This document shows, piece by piece, positions 1 to 8,004 of a DNA stretch of 64,000 bases; the stretch's first letter is position 1, and each line of letters opens with the position of its first letter. The stretch lies in the NCBI GenBank assembly GCA_041671545.1, contig JBAZBI010000004.1:200829-264828 (forward strand), given 5' to 3'. The position numbers and the translations under genes were made by a program. The notes under the pieces are model-generated. The model was not told the origin of the DNA and searched no databases. It was given only the letters and a program-made list of their open reading frames with translations. The stretch is from UBA1563 sp041671545 (GTDB lineage Bacteria > Bacteroidota > Ignavibacteria > Ignavibacteriales > Ignavibacteriaceae).

Positions 1-143
1 AATCTTCTTTCGCAATTCGGTGGAATTCTATTTCCTTTGTACTGGAATGAATTTAGATAATCTTCAATAGAAAGATTGAGAAGTTTTGGAAAACCAAGCT
101 CAATTAAAAATTGGATTTGCCCTAGGATTGCCTCTTCTATCAA
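1..143 (-). CDS. Partial hypothetical protein (C-terminus beyond window edge)
   Basis: An open minus-strand frame runs off the left edge. The best start is a TTG at 143 because an AAGGGG Shine-Dalgarno-like stretch lies 8 nt upstream; an ATT at 197, overlapping the stop of the next gene, is the alternative. The visible residues (IEEAILGQIQFLIELGFP, then LLNLSIEDYLNS) alternate hydrophobic and charged positions like a real protein. The 'LGFP..LNLSIEDY' pattern faintly resembles DUF5701-type proteins, but this is memory, not a search. It is tightly packed behind the STAS/SEC14-like gene and may be co-transcribed with it. No function can be assigned. Confidence 0.4.
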   Translation of the reverse strand, partial: MIEEAILGQIQFLIELGFPKLLNLSIEDYLNSFQYKGNRIPPNCERR

Positions 144-192
144 CGGATAAACCCCTTCTTGCTGATCATTATCATAAAATATTTTCTGCTTT

Positions 193-564
193 TCAATTGC
201 TCAACCAGGTAATCGCTTCACTTTCGTTACTAAATATTTTTACGTTGTAACCTCTGTTCAAACAAGCGGTTTCGTAAAAACTTGCTACTTCTAAAGCAGG
301 TGAATCGACTTGCACTATCACAGCTTCTTTCATCCTTTGATCGAATCCGATCGTTTCATAAAGTTGGATCACCGCATAGAGATCAAAAACAGAATGTCCA
401 TCTACCAACGGAATAGTGTCGGCGATAAATCGTAAAATGTTTTCTTTCTTTGCGAGAGTTACACAGGAGGTAAGCGCTTCTTTAAGTTGATCAGGAGTAA
501 CGGTGCCGGAATAGATCAGTTTTATGATCTTCGGTTCGGTGATTAATTTAATATCCCATGACAT
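193..564 (-). CDS. STAS/SEC14 (SpoIIAA-like) domain protein
   Basis: A 123-residue soluble protein with no signal peptide. The alternating beta/alpha pattern (an N-terminal strand pair WDIKLITEPKIIKLIYSG, a helix TPDQLKEALTSCVTLAKKE, a strand with FIADTIPLVDG, and a C-terminal IFSNESEAITWL) fits the SpoIIAA-like / STAS_SEC14 fold, whose members are usually about 120 residues and of unknown regulatory or ligand-binding role. I start at the ATG at 564 rather than the in-frame TTG 15 nt upstream because a GAGG Shine-Dalgarno sits 9 nt before the ATG. A second protein with the same architecture lies at 49094-49519. It shares a minus-strand run with the partial gene to its left. Fold assignment is moderately sure; function is unknown. 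Confidence 0.6.
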   Translation of the reverse strand: MSWDIKLITEPKIIKLIYSGTVTPDQLKEALTSCVTLAKKENILRFIADTIPLVDGHSVFDLYAVIQLYETIGFDQRMKEAVIVQVDSPALEVASFYETACLNRGYNVKIFSNESEAITWLSN

Positions 565-656
565 AATTTTATTCCTCAAATAAATTTTAGCTGTCCAAAA
601 CTTTTATTTTCAAATGCTGAGTTTAAAATAAATAAAATCCCATTCAAAAGTGATTT

Positions 657-1082
657 CTATTTCAATTCTTGCAAATTACTTGACTCTATAAGCACACCGC
701 CATCGACCGGATGTTGTTGGGGATTAATATCAAGATACTCGGGAAATCCATACTTCGCATTATATTTTATAACCAGTGAATCACCTTTAGGATTGTTAAT
801 TATCCCAAATAACGAATCCACAGTATAGTAATATGGACTTGTTACCAAGCTCCCATCACTCACTTTTGTTATACTGAATATCAAGTCTGACTTCACAGTA
901 AGTCTCACAACTACACCGCCATCCGGACAAAAACATGTTCGTACCTGATCTATCGAATAGTTATGGAGATTTTGTGAACGCCATGACTCGTATGGAGTTT
1001 GCGGAAGAACCTCCGAAACTGATTCTTTTTTACACGATGTACATCCAAGAAGGAGCAAGAGAAGGATGAATGATCTAATCAT
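657..1082 (-). CDS. DUF6174-like lipoprotein
   Basis: A 141-residue protein with a lipoprotein signal (hydrophobic LLLLLLGCTSC, lipobox Cys near residue 14). It should be membrane-anchored in the periplasm or outer membrane. The body shows the DUF6174 pattern: a W....L.NYS start, a Cys pair in VRTCFCPDGG, then VVVRLTV..., a YYYTVDSLFGII segment and NAKYGFPEYLDINP near the end. DUF6174 has no known biochemical role. I take the ATG at 1082, preceded by GGAG, instead of an upstream start, because only this puts the hydrophobic stretch at the N-terminus. It stands alone between the STAS-like gene and the hemerythrin. Confidence 0.65.
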   Translation of the reverse strand: MIRSFILLLLLLGCTSCKKESVSEVLPQTPYESWRSQNLHNYSIDQVRTCFCPDGGVVVRLTVKSDLIFSITKVSDGSLVTSPYYYTVDSLFGIINNPKGDSLVIKYNAKYGFPEYLDINPQQHPVDGGVLIESSNLQELK

Positions 1083-1289
1083 ACGCACTCCATTATAAAT
1101 ATATTTTTCATCGAACATTATTACAAATTTTGCATTTTGCAATGGATCAACTAAAAATAATTGTTTTACTTATTGCAAGATAAACAGAAAACTTCCCACC
1201 AAAAAAGTGTATGCAGAAAGTTAAGCCAAAGACTTTGGACCTCCTGCTTTTATTGTTAGAAATTTCAGTATTGAATGCCGAATTGCTTC

Positions 1290-1697
1290 TCAGTTAACTC
1301 CATTTGCATTCAGATGTGCCGAATACTTTTTATCTGAATTTAAGATATGCTCAACTAACCACTTCTTTAAGAAGTTCATCAACTCCAACGAAAGCATGGC
1401 GCTTCCGCTCTCATACTTTTTGCGGAAAGCTTTAACTTCTTCAATAAGATCGCTGTGGAGTTTTATGTGGGTTTTAGAATCGGGATAATTGTTTGTGTTT
1501 AAAAGTTTTTCTTCAAACGCAAAATGGAGTACGGTGTAGTCTAACAATTCATTGAGTAATTTTTCCATCACTTCTTTTCCCTTTCCCTCTTTCATTTTGT
1601 CATGCAGTTCGTTAATAATATCAACTAATTTTTTATGTTGCCCGTCAATCTCTTTTACTTTAACGGAGTAGCTGTCGTTCCAATTTATAAGTGCCAT
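1290..1697 (-). CDS. Bacteriohemerythrin
   Basis: A 135-residue cytoplasmic four-helix oxygen-binding protein. All seven di-iron ligands of the hemerythrin family are present: H21 (DGQH), H58 and E62 (HFAFEE), H77 and H81 (HIKLH), H117 and D122 (EHILNSD). The length is typical of single-domain bacteriohemerythrins, which reversibly bind O2 and are used in oxygen storage, delivery or sensing, often in microaerophiles. The start is the only plausible ATG, with the usual MALINWNDSYSV opening. It stands alone on the minus strand between unrelated genes, so the sequence gives no partner. Identification is very sure. Confidence 0.95.
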   Translation of the reverse strand: MALINWNDSYSVKVKEIDGQHKKLVDIINELHDKMKEGKGKEVMEKLLNELLDYTVLHFAFEEKLLNTNNYPDSKTHIKLHSDLIEEVKAFRKKYESGSAMLSLELMNFLKKWLVEHILNSDKKYSAHLNANGVN

Positions 1698-1902
1698 AAA
1701 ACCCTTTCAATAATTTTGAGTATAGTTTTCCGTCTTTATTATCGAAGAGGTTCGGGATAACTTTAGAGGGGAATATTTTGGCTGGGTTTCAGTAAGATTA
1801 TGGAACAGAACTTTGAGTGAAAATTTATATCACCGATTATTGACCCATTTGGGTTGAGCCGGTTCTGCGAACATCATTTTTCATGGTTATTTCAATTTCA
1901 AC

Positions 1903-2652
1903 TTATAATACAATTCCGAACTCGTTCTTAAGTATTGCAGCATACTCTTCTTCATTCATTAAGACTCGTTCCCGCCGCTCTCCGCCTAAGGTTTCAATTA
2001 AACGCATATCGCTAAGAGTTATGCGTCCGTCTGGTTTCGCTAGAGAACAAATTCGCCGGCGGGTAAATATCGACTCCGGTGACGTCTGATGATAATTACA
2101 CATTTCTTCAAAGTCTGTTAATTCGTAAGGGTTAAGTGAAAAACGGTAATGTGGTTTCCAAACGTTCTCTTTATTACTTCCATTAAGGATAAGATAATTC
2201 CCTTCTTCATCGATACGGTAGGCTTGCTCTCCTTGTAGTTGTGCATCTCTTTCGTCTATCAATAAAGGTTGTTCAAATGAATCACCAAAGCCTACATCAA
2301 CTAACCATCTTTCCTCAAGTAAAACCATTAATGTCATGTGGTCAAAGTCGGGACCAAACCCGCCGTTAGGTTTTGCAACACCTCCTGAAAGCATTAATAC
2401 ATTAAACCCGAGTTCACGGAGAAGTGTTGCGAATAATCCGTTAAGTTCGTAACAAAACCCGCCGCGACCTTTTAAGATAAGTTTATCAAACAAAACTTCC
2501 TCTTTAAGAATGATGGGCTCTTTTTTATGAATACTTAGATTCTCAAAAGGAATAGTTCTTAAATGGGCTAGTTGCAATTCACGCAGTGATTCAATCGTTG
2601 GAAGAAGTGATCCTTTAAATTGTATTCGTTCAAGATATGTTTTTATGTCCAT
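1903..2652 (-). CDS. Arylamine N-acetyltransferase (NAT)
   Basis: A 249-residue cytoplasmic enzyme of the NAT family, which transfers acetyl groups from acetyl-CoA to arylamines and hydrazines by a ping-pong mechanism. The catalytic triad is visible: C67 in GRGGFCYELN, H105 in DFDHMTL and D119 in WLVDVGFGD. The N-terminal helical part has the expected RTIPFENLSIH segment. Length is slightly below the usual 260-280 residues because the C-terminal domain is short. In some family members the acceptor is a biosynthetic intermediate rather than a xenobiotic; nothing nearby decides this. It is a single gene on the minus strand. Confidence 0.93.
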   Translation of the reverse strand: MDIKTYLERIQFKGSLLPTIESLRELQLAHLRTIPFENLSIHKKEPIILKEEVLFDKLILKGRGGFCYELNGLFATLLRELGFNVLMLSGGVAKPNGGFGPDFDHMTLMVLLEERWLVDVGFGDSFEQPLLIDERDAQLQGEQAYRIDEEGNYLILNGSNKENVWKPHYRFSLNPYELTDFEEMCNYHQTSPESIFTRRRICSLAKPDGRITLSDMRLIETLGGERRERVLMNEEEYAAILKNEFGIVL

Positions 2653-2833
2653 AGATCAGTTAATAAGTTTTATTGAGATTAATGTATCTAACTCCATTGC
2701 TTTTCAATTTACTACCTGAAAGAGCAATGTTGATTTGAAGGGTTACAACCAATTTATTCCACGTTTGGTGGAGTTTGTTAAATATAACATTCAAATCGTC
2801 TTCTTTTGGCAGATAAATTGAAACAGTTTTGTG

Positions 2834-3694
2834 TCAGTTACTAACCGGACCAAAAGATAATTTCAGCATAAATAATTCTTTTGTCCCTAACCAACCTGGA
2901 TTGATAACCGGCCGAGAATTTAGCGGTTCATATACAATTGTTGAATTGATATGGAATAAATCGAATACATTAATTCCGCAACCAACATAAGCATTTAGAA
3001 AAACATAGCTAAAATTATGCTTTAATCGGTTGTACGTTTGATCGTCACTGTTCCAATATTTGCCATTTGTTAAACCGAAACCAAATCCGTAAAAAGAATT
3101 AAAGAAAGAACCGTTTGAATAATAATATTTTCCATCAATACCGTACTTAAATTCATTTGCCTGATGTATATCGCCATTCCATTTTACATATTCAACGGTA
3201 ACGGCAAGAACATTCGGGAAATATAATTTTTCAGTTTGCCTGCATAAAGGAAAATCAATTTTAATTGAAAATTTATTATCCGCATTACTAAAACCCGTTC
3301 CGTATAAATACAAATATGTACCTGCTTTGTGGTAGAATGACAAATCGTCTCTTTTTAGATCTTCGTCGTTCATCCCTTTGAATAACCCGTATATTGAACC
3401 GGAAAGAAGTCCAAGAGATCCGCCAACGATCGGCATAAACATAAATCCTATTCCCATTTCATCTTGAAAATCTCCTTTCACCCATAACACTGAATACAAA
3501 CTAAATGCCGCTGCTGCTCCGGTACTGGCATGTAATATTCCATATTTTAACGGCTGACTTATTTTATAACTCATCCCATATTTATCATAAAGCGCCGTAT
3601 CTGAAGGCATTATTTTACTTCCCAACGTAGTTATTTCTGTTTGAGCTGCCGAAACGCAAGTAAAAAGTATAAACAAGAAGATATATTTTATCAT
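2834..3694 (-). CDS. Hypothetical exported protein, probably outer-membrane associated
   Basis: A 286-residue protein I do not recognise. It opens with a clear signal peptide (MIKYIFLFILFTCVSAAQ). Around residues 55-110 there are two hydrophobic, glycine/alanine-rich stretches (STGAAAAFSLYSVLW and FMPIVGGSLGLLSGSIYGLF). The C-terminal 160 residues alternate aromatic and polar residues (YLYLYGTGFS, FSIKIDFPL, VTVEYVKWNG, YGFGFGLTNG), ending LKLSFGPVSN, as in beta-barrel outer-membrane proteins. It is the first of the single-gene units separated by hairpin repeats. A gene-boundary motif lies 35 nt upstream (3729-3772). No function is assigned. Confidence 0.6.
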   Translation of the reverse strand: MIKYIFLFILFTCVSAAQTEITTLGSKIMPSDTALYDKYGMSYKISQPLKYGILHASTGAAAAFSLYSVLWVKGDFQDEMGIGFMFMPIVGGSLGLLSGSIYGLFKGMNDEDLKRDDLSFYHKAGTYLYLYGTGFSNADNKFSIKIDFPLCRQTEKLYFPNVLAVTVEYVKWNGDIHQANEFKYGIDGKYYYSNGSFFNSFYGFGFGLTNGKYWNSDDQTYNRLKHNFSYVFLNAYVGCGINVFDLFHINSTIVYEPLNSRPVINPGWLGTKELFMLKLSFGPVSN

Positions 3695-3726
3695 TTATTT
3701 TATTGAGTGTTTATTGTCGAAACTTA

Positions 3727-4133
3727 ATGGCGTGTTATACCAAATACAACACAACCGAATTAATTATTTACTCACGTTACGCAAAAGATTGAATTGGTTT
3801 CTTAATCATAATCTTAATCTTTTTCATAATCTGCATTAATTACAAAAAAACGAGTAGCATTAAAAAAATGATTATGATTAAGAATTCTTTCGCTTTATAA
3901 CTGCGTAAGGTGACTTATTTAATTATTCCTCTTTTGATACTCTTTTTTTTGATCCCCGTCTTAGCCCCAGACTTTACGAGGATCGGTTTTACTGGTTTAA
4001 TTCTTTTCTACAAATAATAAATATCTACATTGTTTTAGAAGCGCAAAGTTTTCTTAACTCCGTTAGGAGTTATATATTTGTAGAAACAAGCTCCCCACCT
4101 AACAGGAACCCCGTCGGGGTTCTATATATCCAT
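3727..4133. repeat. Dispersed hairpin repeat, copy A, filling a 468-bp intergenic gap
   Basis: The gap between the genes ending at 4163 and starting at 3694 holds copy A of a repeat seen four times in 4 kb. The core (about 3914-4133) matches copy B almost base for base. Its parts are a GATCC...GGATC stem (about 3951-3983), outer arms CTACAAATA / TATTTGTAG, an inner AACTCC-GTTA-GGAGTT hairpin (4056-4071), and a terminal AACCCC-GTC-GGGGTT hairpin (4107-4121). A degenerate boundary motif, GGCGTGTTAT..., sits at 3729-3772. Between 3775 and 3913 I see only AT-rich sequence without a gene. Confidence 0.85.
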
Positions 4134-4162
4134 GTTAAGTAATAACCAATTACTAAAACGGT

Positions 4163-4690
4163 TCAATGCGCCGGAAACACCAAAGGTTCATATATAGTCT
4201 TCTTCGTTGCTATAAATGTAACAGTTGGTAGTTCGCATCCAAGATATTTTTTCAGAAATACTACTTCAAGAGTATCAGGTGAATAGCTCTTAATATCAAA
4301 GTAGTACCTATAAGAGATATAAGGAATTATTCCATTAGTATCAATATCAGTCGGTCTTACAAGAAAATTTTTTCCCTTTGGTCTTAGTGCAAATTCTGGC
4401 GCGTCATTAACATGATTCATACTATCGTATTTGGGGTAGACAAACACATATATTTCCTTAGAATCCCCAATAGGAATTGGGAACAATGGAATATAAGGGG
4501 GCCCGACCATCCTTAAACTCATTGTCCAACTTAGGCTCAAATTAAATGAACCGGAATCGCATTGACCGACATATACACGACCTTTATCACATGGCTGACA
4601 ATTATTATAGACACGATGCCATTCTATTCTTGAACATCCATATATGAGTGGAATAAATATGGAAACCATAATGATATACTTTGATCTCAA
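4163..4690 (-). CDS. Hypothetical lipoprotein
   Basis: About 175 residues, not recognised. The N-terminus has a hydrophobic stretch ending in a lipobox-like IPLIYGC, so it is probably a lipoprotein. The mature part contains a Cys pair (NCQPCDKG) and mixed beta-type sequence (YISYRYYFDIKSYSPDTLEVVFL). Start choice matters: a TTG at 4690 has a perfect AAGGAG Shine-Dalgarno 6 nt upstream and gives a short signal peptide, so I prefer it to an ATG at 4714 that has none. The gene is a stand-alone unit between repeat copies A and B. Function unknown. Confidence 0.5.
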   Translation of the reverse strand: MRSKYIIMVSIFIPLIYGCSRIEWHRVYNNCQPCDKGRVYVGQCDSGSFNLSLSWTMSLRMVGPPYIPLFPIPIGDSKEIYVFVYPKYDSMNHVNDAPEFALRPKGKNFLVRPTDIDTNGIIPYISYRYYFDIKSYSPDTLEVVFLKKYLGCELPTVTFIATKKTIYEPLVFPAH

Positions 4691-4723
4691 TAAGTTCTCC
4701 TTACATTTTTGCATTGTTGCCAC

Positions 4724-4976
4724 ACGGCGTGTTATGTAAAAATCCCGCACTGCCGTATTAATTATTTAATTATTCCTCTTTTGATACTCTTTTTTTTGAT
4801 CCCCGTCTTAGCCCACAGACTTTACAAGGATCGCTTTTACTGGTTTAATTCTTTTCTACAAAGATTAAACATCTACATTGTCTTACAAGCGCAAAGTTTT
4901 CTTAACTCCGTTAGGAGTTATATATTTGTAAAAACAAGCCCCCCACCTAACCAGAGCGCCTTAGGCGCTCAATATA
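4724..4976. repeat. Dispersed hairpin repeat, copy B, with boundary motif
   Basis: Copy B fills the gap between two minus-strand genes. It begins with the boundary motif CGGCGTGTTATGT followed by ATCCCGCACTGCCGTATTA (4726-4760), which recurs at 7658 and 9957. It then follows copy A closely through the GATCC..GGATC stem, the outer arms and the AACTCC-GTTA-GGAGTT hairpin. The terminal hairpin differs: AGCGCC-TTA-GGCGCT (4955-4969) replaces AACCCC-GTC-GGGGTT of copy A, with both arms changed together. Confidence 0.85.
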
Positions 4977-5008
4977 AAAGTATATTTTTATTTGATCTAA
5001 CTAATTTT

Positions 5009-5977
5009 CTATCGTAACAAAATCATTTTCTTTGTTTCCACAAAATCTCCAGCCCGAAGTTGATAAAAATATACGCCTGAGGCGTATCCGCCTTTGGCGG
5101 ATATTCCACTTGCCAACTGCTGATTGCCAACTGCCGGCTGGAATTCTACTTCATAACATCCCGCTTCTTTTTCTTCGTTAACAAGGTTTGCTACTTCTCT
5201 TCCTAAAGCATCATAAATTATTAGCTTAACATTACTTTGTTTCGGAACCGAATATTGTATGGTTGTTGTCGGGTTAAACGGATTTGGGTAATTCTGAGAT
5301 AGATCATAATCCTTAGGAAGTAATTTCTCTCCGGAGATGGGAATATCGACTATGATCGAACTTCGAAGATTATGCTTTGTCCAATCGAATGGAAGGCACA
5401 AACAACCGTCACTGTAAGAAACATCAATTAACCCTATATCCATTTTAAATGTAAATTTGAATGTAGGGACTACCGGTTCTTTACAAGTAGAGATATATTT
5501 AATTCCGAATGTATCAACCATTGCATATCTATATACCCTTGCTGTGTCGGCAAGATCCTGAAGAAAAGGAAATACTGAATACATTACTTTTTTCTCTGTT
5601 TCTTGTCGATAAAGACGATGATTCCCTTCCTTTAATTCTATGATCTCGAATGTATCTATCTTTTCAGTTGGTCCGGTCCAGGGGAGACTATTCGTTTTTG
5701 TCCAATGTGTTCCCGCTTCTCTCAGTTTCCAAATTATTGAATCAGTAGAAATTTCAATGTCAATTACTTGGATAACCACATTCCCTGTGTCGCTATAGTC
5801 ATCTATCGCCCTTCCGCTATCTCTATACTCATAGTCATAGCCATAAGTCCACACGCGCCCAAGAGTAAGTGGAAAAACATCAACAAGAGAATCCATTCTT
5901 GTTGCGGATTGATCTGGTTGTCCTTGTACGGTAACCGCCATAAGTAACAAGAGAGTGAACAATTTTATAGTATTCAT
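5009..5977 (-). CDS. T9SS type A sorting-domain protein, exported, unknown function
   Basis: A 322-residue protein with a signal peptide (MNTIKLFTLLLLMAVTVQGQ) and a C-terminal T9SS sorting tail: SQNYPNPFNPTTTIQYSVP, YDALGREVANLVNEE, ASGVYFYQLRAG, KKMILLR. T9SS cargo is exported to the periplasm by Sec, then moved across the outer membrane and usually anchored or released. The middle (residues 25-225) is beta-rich with a Cys pair (DGCLCLP) and matches nothing I know. The ATG at 5977 is chosen because GGAG lies 7 nt upstream. The sorting tail carries an unusual 10-residue insertion (ISAKGGYASG) that is encoded by two adjacent DNA palindromes at 5071-5101. Confidence 0.85.
   Translation of the reverse strand: MNTIKLFTLLLLMAVTVQGQPDQSATRMDSLVDVFPLTLGRVWTYGYDYEYRDSGRAIDDYSDTGNVVIQVIDIEISTDSIIWKLREAGTHWTKTNSLPWTGPTEKIDTFEIIELKEGNHRLYRQETEKKVMYSVFPFLQDLADTARVYRYAMVDTFGIKYISTCKEPVVPTFKFTFKMDIGLIDVSYSDGCLCLPFDWTKHNLRSSIIVDIPISGEKLLPKDYDLSQNYPNPFNPTTTIQYSVPKQSNVKLIIYDALGREVANLVNEEKEAGCYEVEFQPAVGNQQLASGISAKGGYASGVYFYQLRAGDFVETKKMILLR
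5071..5101. repeat. Double palindrome inserted in frame in a T9SS tail
   Basis: Two perfect hairpins lie back to back inside the coding sequence: ATACGCC-TGA-GGCGTAT (5071-5087) and TCCGCC-TTT-GGCGGA (5087-5101). They have the same six- or seven-base arm and three-base loop geometry as the terminal hairpins of the nearby intergenic repeats. Translated, they supply the extra residues between two copies of 'ASG' in the sorting tail. Confidence 0.85.
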
Positions 5978-6028
5978 ATTATTCTCCAATAATTATAACT
6001 CGATGAATATTTATCTAACATTGTACGC

Positions 6029-6228
6029 ACTGTTTTCTCTTTTTATTGATCCCCGTCTGAACCGGGCAAGCTCCACGAGGATCGGTTTTACCGGTTTAAT
6101 GCTTTTCTTCAAATAATAATTATCTACATTGTTTTACAAGCGCAAAACTTTCTTAACTCCGTTAGGAGTTATATATTTGTAAAAACAAGCTACCTACCTA
6201 ACCAGAGCGCCTTAGGCGCTGAATATAA
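6029..6228. repeat. Dispersed hairpin repeat, copy C
   Basis: Copy C occupies most of the 330-bp gap between the T9SS cargo gene and the metalloprotease-like gene. It has the GATCC...GGATC stem (about 6048-6083, here with a longer loop), the outer arms, AACTCC-GTTA-GGAGTT (about 6156-6171) and the terminal AGCGCC-TTA-GGCGCT hairpin (6206-6220). The boundary motif at its right side is not clearly kept. The remainder of the gap (6229-6307) holds nothing I recognise. Confidence 0.82.
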
Positions 6229-6307
6229 TTTTGGTCATCATCTTTATAATTTCAATGCGATTCAAATATACCATATCGAAGACACAGTGACGGGGTTTAG
6301 GAGCAAT

Positions 6308-7084
6308 TTATGTGCCCTTAAGATCACTTACAAATTCGTCACTTACATTTTTAACTGATATTCCATAGATATTTTCAAAATCATCTTCATCGTTGCCTTC
6401 TAAAAGAAGTCTAATGTATTTATCAAATCCATAATTATCCAATAAATATTTTGAAAAAGCACCTGCAGTTTGGTTATATTTTTTCCAACTCGTAACAAAC
6501 AAATTAGAATTACTTAGATATTCATAAGGTGAAAGAATGTCATTTGCTTTTAGTCTTTCCTTATAATAATTATATAATCTAAAACCGGCCAAAGAATCTC
6601 CTGAATACATTGCAAGACCTTCATCCATAAATGTATTATAAAAACCTTTAATCGGTTTGCCAAAATATTTTCTAATTACTAGATGAGTAACTTCGTGTTT
6701 GCCAAGTACATTGCTAATCGTATCTCCATCGATATAATAGACCGCATCGTATTCGGGAATACAGTGAGCATAAGCTTTTTCTGAAGTAATAGCTATTTTA
6801 GCCCATAAGCTTGGGAAGATAAAGAAATGTATTTTTATCTGATTATCATTTACATTAAAGAAACTGTTTAGCTCACGCAGATTTGATTCTTGCTTACGCG
6901 CTATTGAATCAATCCATAAAACTGTCCTTGAATCTGGACGATAATAATAATTATAATGTTCTGAAGAATACTTCTTCCAATCTCCGCCGGATAAAATAGT
7001 ATTTGGTTTATTTCTCTCCTTAAATGACGAGCAACCCGCAAGAACAACTGCGAACAATAAAAAGATTGAGAATTTCATTTTCAT
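6308..7084 (-). CDS. Metalloprotease-like lipoprotein (peptidase MA-like)
   Basis: A 258-residue lipoprotein: signal peptide FLLFAVVLAGCSS with lipobox Cys near residue 18. The mature part contains a gluzincin-type zinc site, HEVTH (in VLGKHEVTHLVIRKYFG), followed about 25 residues later by the third ligand glutamate in FMDEGLAMYSG. The upstream YSSEHYNYYYRPDSR segment is like the opening strands of peptidase MA-like proteins, which are small surface or periplasmic metallopeptidases with few characterised members. All residues needed for zinc binding and catalysis are present, so it may be active. It is a single gene between repeat copy C and another lipoprotein gene 78 bp away. Confidence 0.7.
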   Translation of the reverse strand: MKMKFSIFLLFAVVLAGCSSFKERNKPNTILSGGDWKKYSSEHYNYYYRPDSRTVLWIDSIARKQESNLRELNSFFNVNDNQIKIHFFIFPSLWAKIAITSEKAYAHCIPEYDAVYYIDGDTISNVLGKHEVTHLVIRKYFGKPIKGFYNTFMDEGLAMYSGDSLAGFRLYNYYKERLKANDILSPYEYLSNSNLFVTSWKKYNQTAGAFSKYLLDNYGFDKYIRLLLEGNDEDDFENIYGISVKNVSDEFVSDLKGT

Positions 7085-7162
7085 TAATATTACCCATCAA
7101 TTAATTTATAAATTTATTTAACTGCCCGCATCCGGTTGGATTAGATAACTTAGTTAGTTTCA

Positions 7163-7633
7163 CTAACAAGGTACCATTTCCATGTTTTCTTCTAGGAGTT
7201 CTTCAAATATCTCATCGTTGCGAATTTCTAAATTACCTTTGTAATAAATTATACTACAGCATTTACCATCCTCAAATTGAAAATAATATGTGGCAGGAGC
7301 TGTTTTCTTAATTGTTATTCTTTCCATCTGTCGAATAATTTTTTCGCATTCAACATCATTTGGTTTTTCCGAACTTAGGTTTTTAACTTTTAATAATAAT
7401 TCCGGGCTTATCTTACTTTGATATCTAGGGTTTTTAATCAAAGGCATCCCGAAACAATCTCCGGGATTATATTTTTTTACTAAATAAAATCTCATTTTTA
7501 TTTCTTCATCATCACCGAGTGTAACTCGTATAGCATTGATAGCGACAGCTGAAGTTTCTGAATTACTTACCACTGAACAAGAAATAAAATGAAAAACTAA
7601 AAATATTAGCAATAAGAATGTGAATGTTCTCAT
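7163..7633 (-). CDS. Hypothetical lipoprotein
   Basis: About 156 residues, not recognised. The ATG at 7633 is chosen because AGGAAG lies 8-13 nt upstream and it places the hydrophobic stretch (FTFLLLIFLVFHFISC) at the N-terminus with a lipobox Cys near residue 20. The mature part has several Cys (DCFGMP, VECEKII, GKCCSIIYY, MVPC at the very end), enough for two or more disulfides. It lies immediately inside repeat copy D, whose boundary motif sits only about 25 nt upstream of the start codon. Confidence 0.55.
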   Translation of the reverse strand: MRTFTFLLLIFLVFHFISCSVVSNSETSAVAINAIRVTLGDDEEIKMRFYLVKKYNPGDCFGMPLIKNPRYQSKISPELLLKVKNLSSEKPNDVECEKIIRQMERITIKKTAPATYYFQFEDGKCCSIIYYKGNLEIRNDEIFEELLEENMEMVPC

Positions 7634-7654
7634 AGAAAATCTTCCTACCAATTT

Positions 7655-7885
7655 GTTATGTACGAGCACTTCACTACCGTATTAATCATTAAATTATTTT
7701 CCTATTGGCATTCTTTTTATTGATCCTCTACGAGGATCGTTTTTGGGGGTTTTATTCTTATCTACAAATATTAAACATCTACGATGTTTTATACGTGCTA
7801 AGTTTTCTTAACTCCGTAGGAGTTATATATTTGTAGAAACAAGCTACCTACCTAACCGGAGCGCCTTAGGCGCTCCATATTTTAT
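7655..7885. repeat. Dispersed hairpin repeat, copy D, with boundary motif
   Basis: This is the cleanest copy structurally. The parts are: boundary motif TTGTTATGT...CACTACCGTATTAA (7658-7686); perfect GATCCTC-TAC-GAGGATC hairpin (7722-7738); outer arms TCTACAAATA (7761-7770) and TATTTGTAGA (7828-7837), enclosing ACATC-TAC-GATGT (7775-7787) and AACTCC-GTA-GGAGTT (7810-7824); then terminal AGCGCC-TTA-GGCGCT (about 7860-7874). The arms and inner hairpins would form a three-way junction. The rest of the gap to 8004 has no recognisable feature. Confidence 0.85.
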
Positions 7886-8004
7886 TCTGATCTTATTTCT
7901 CGCAATGCAAATCAATTACACCACATTGTCAGCGGAATTTATTTTGCTCTTGTTTATCCACCTTTTGGCGGGACTCTTTACTTATTAAAGAGGTTAAATA
8001 GCTT

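Noticed and set aside
4709..5017. Plus-strand frame across repeat copy B
   Set aside because: It is produced by the stop-poor hairpin repeat and the 5' end of the minus-strand lipoprotein; its translation has no protein-like features.
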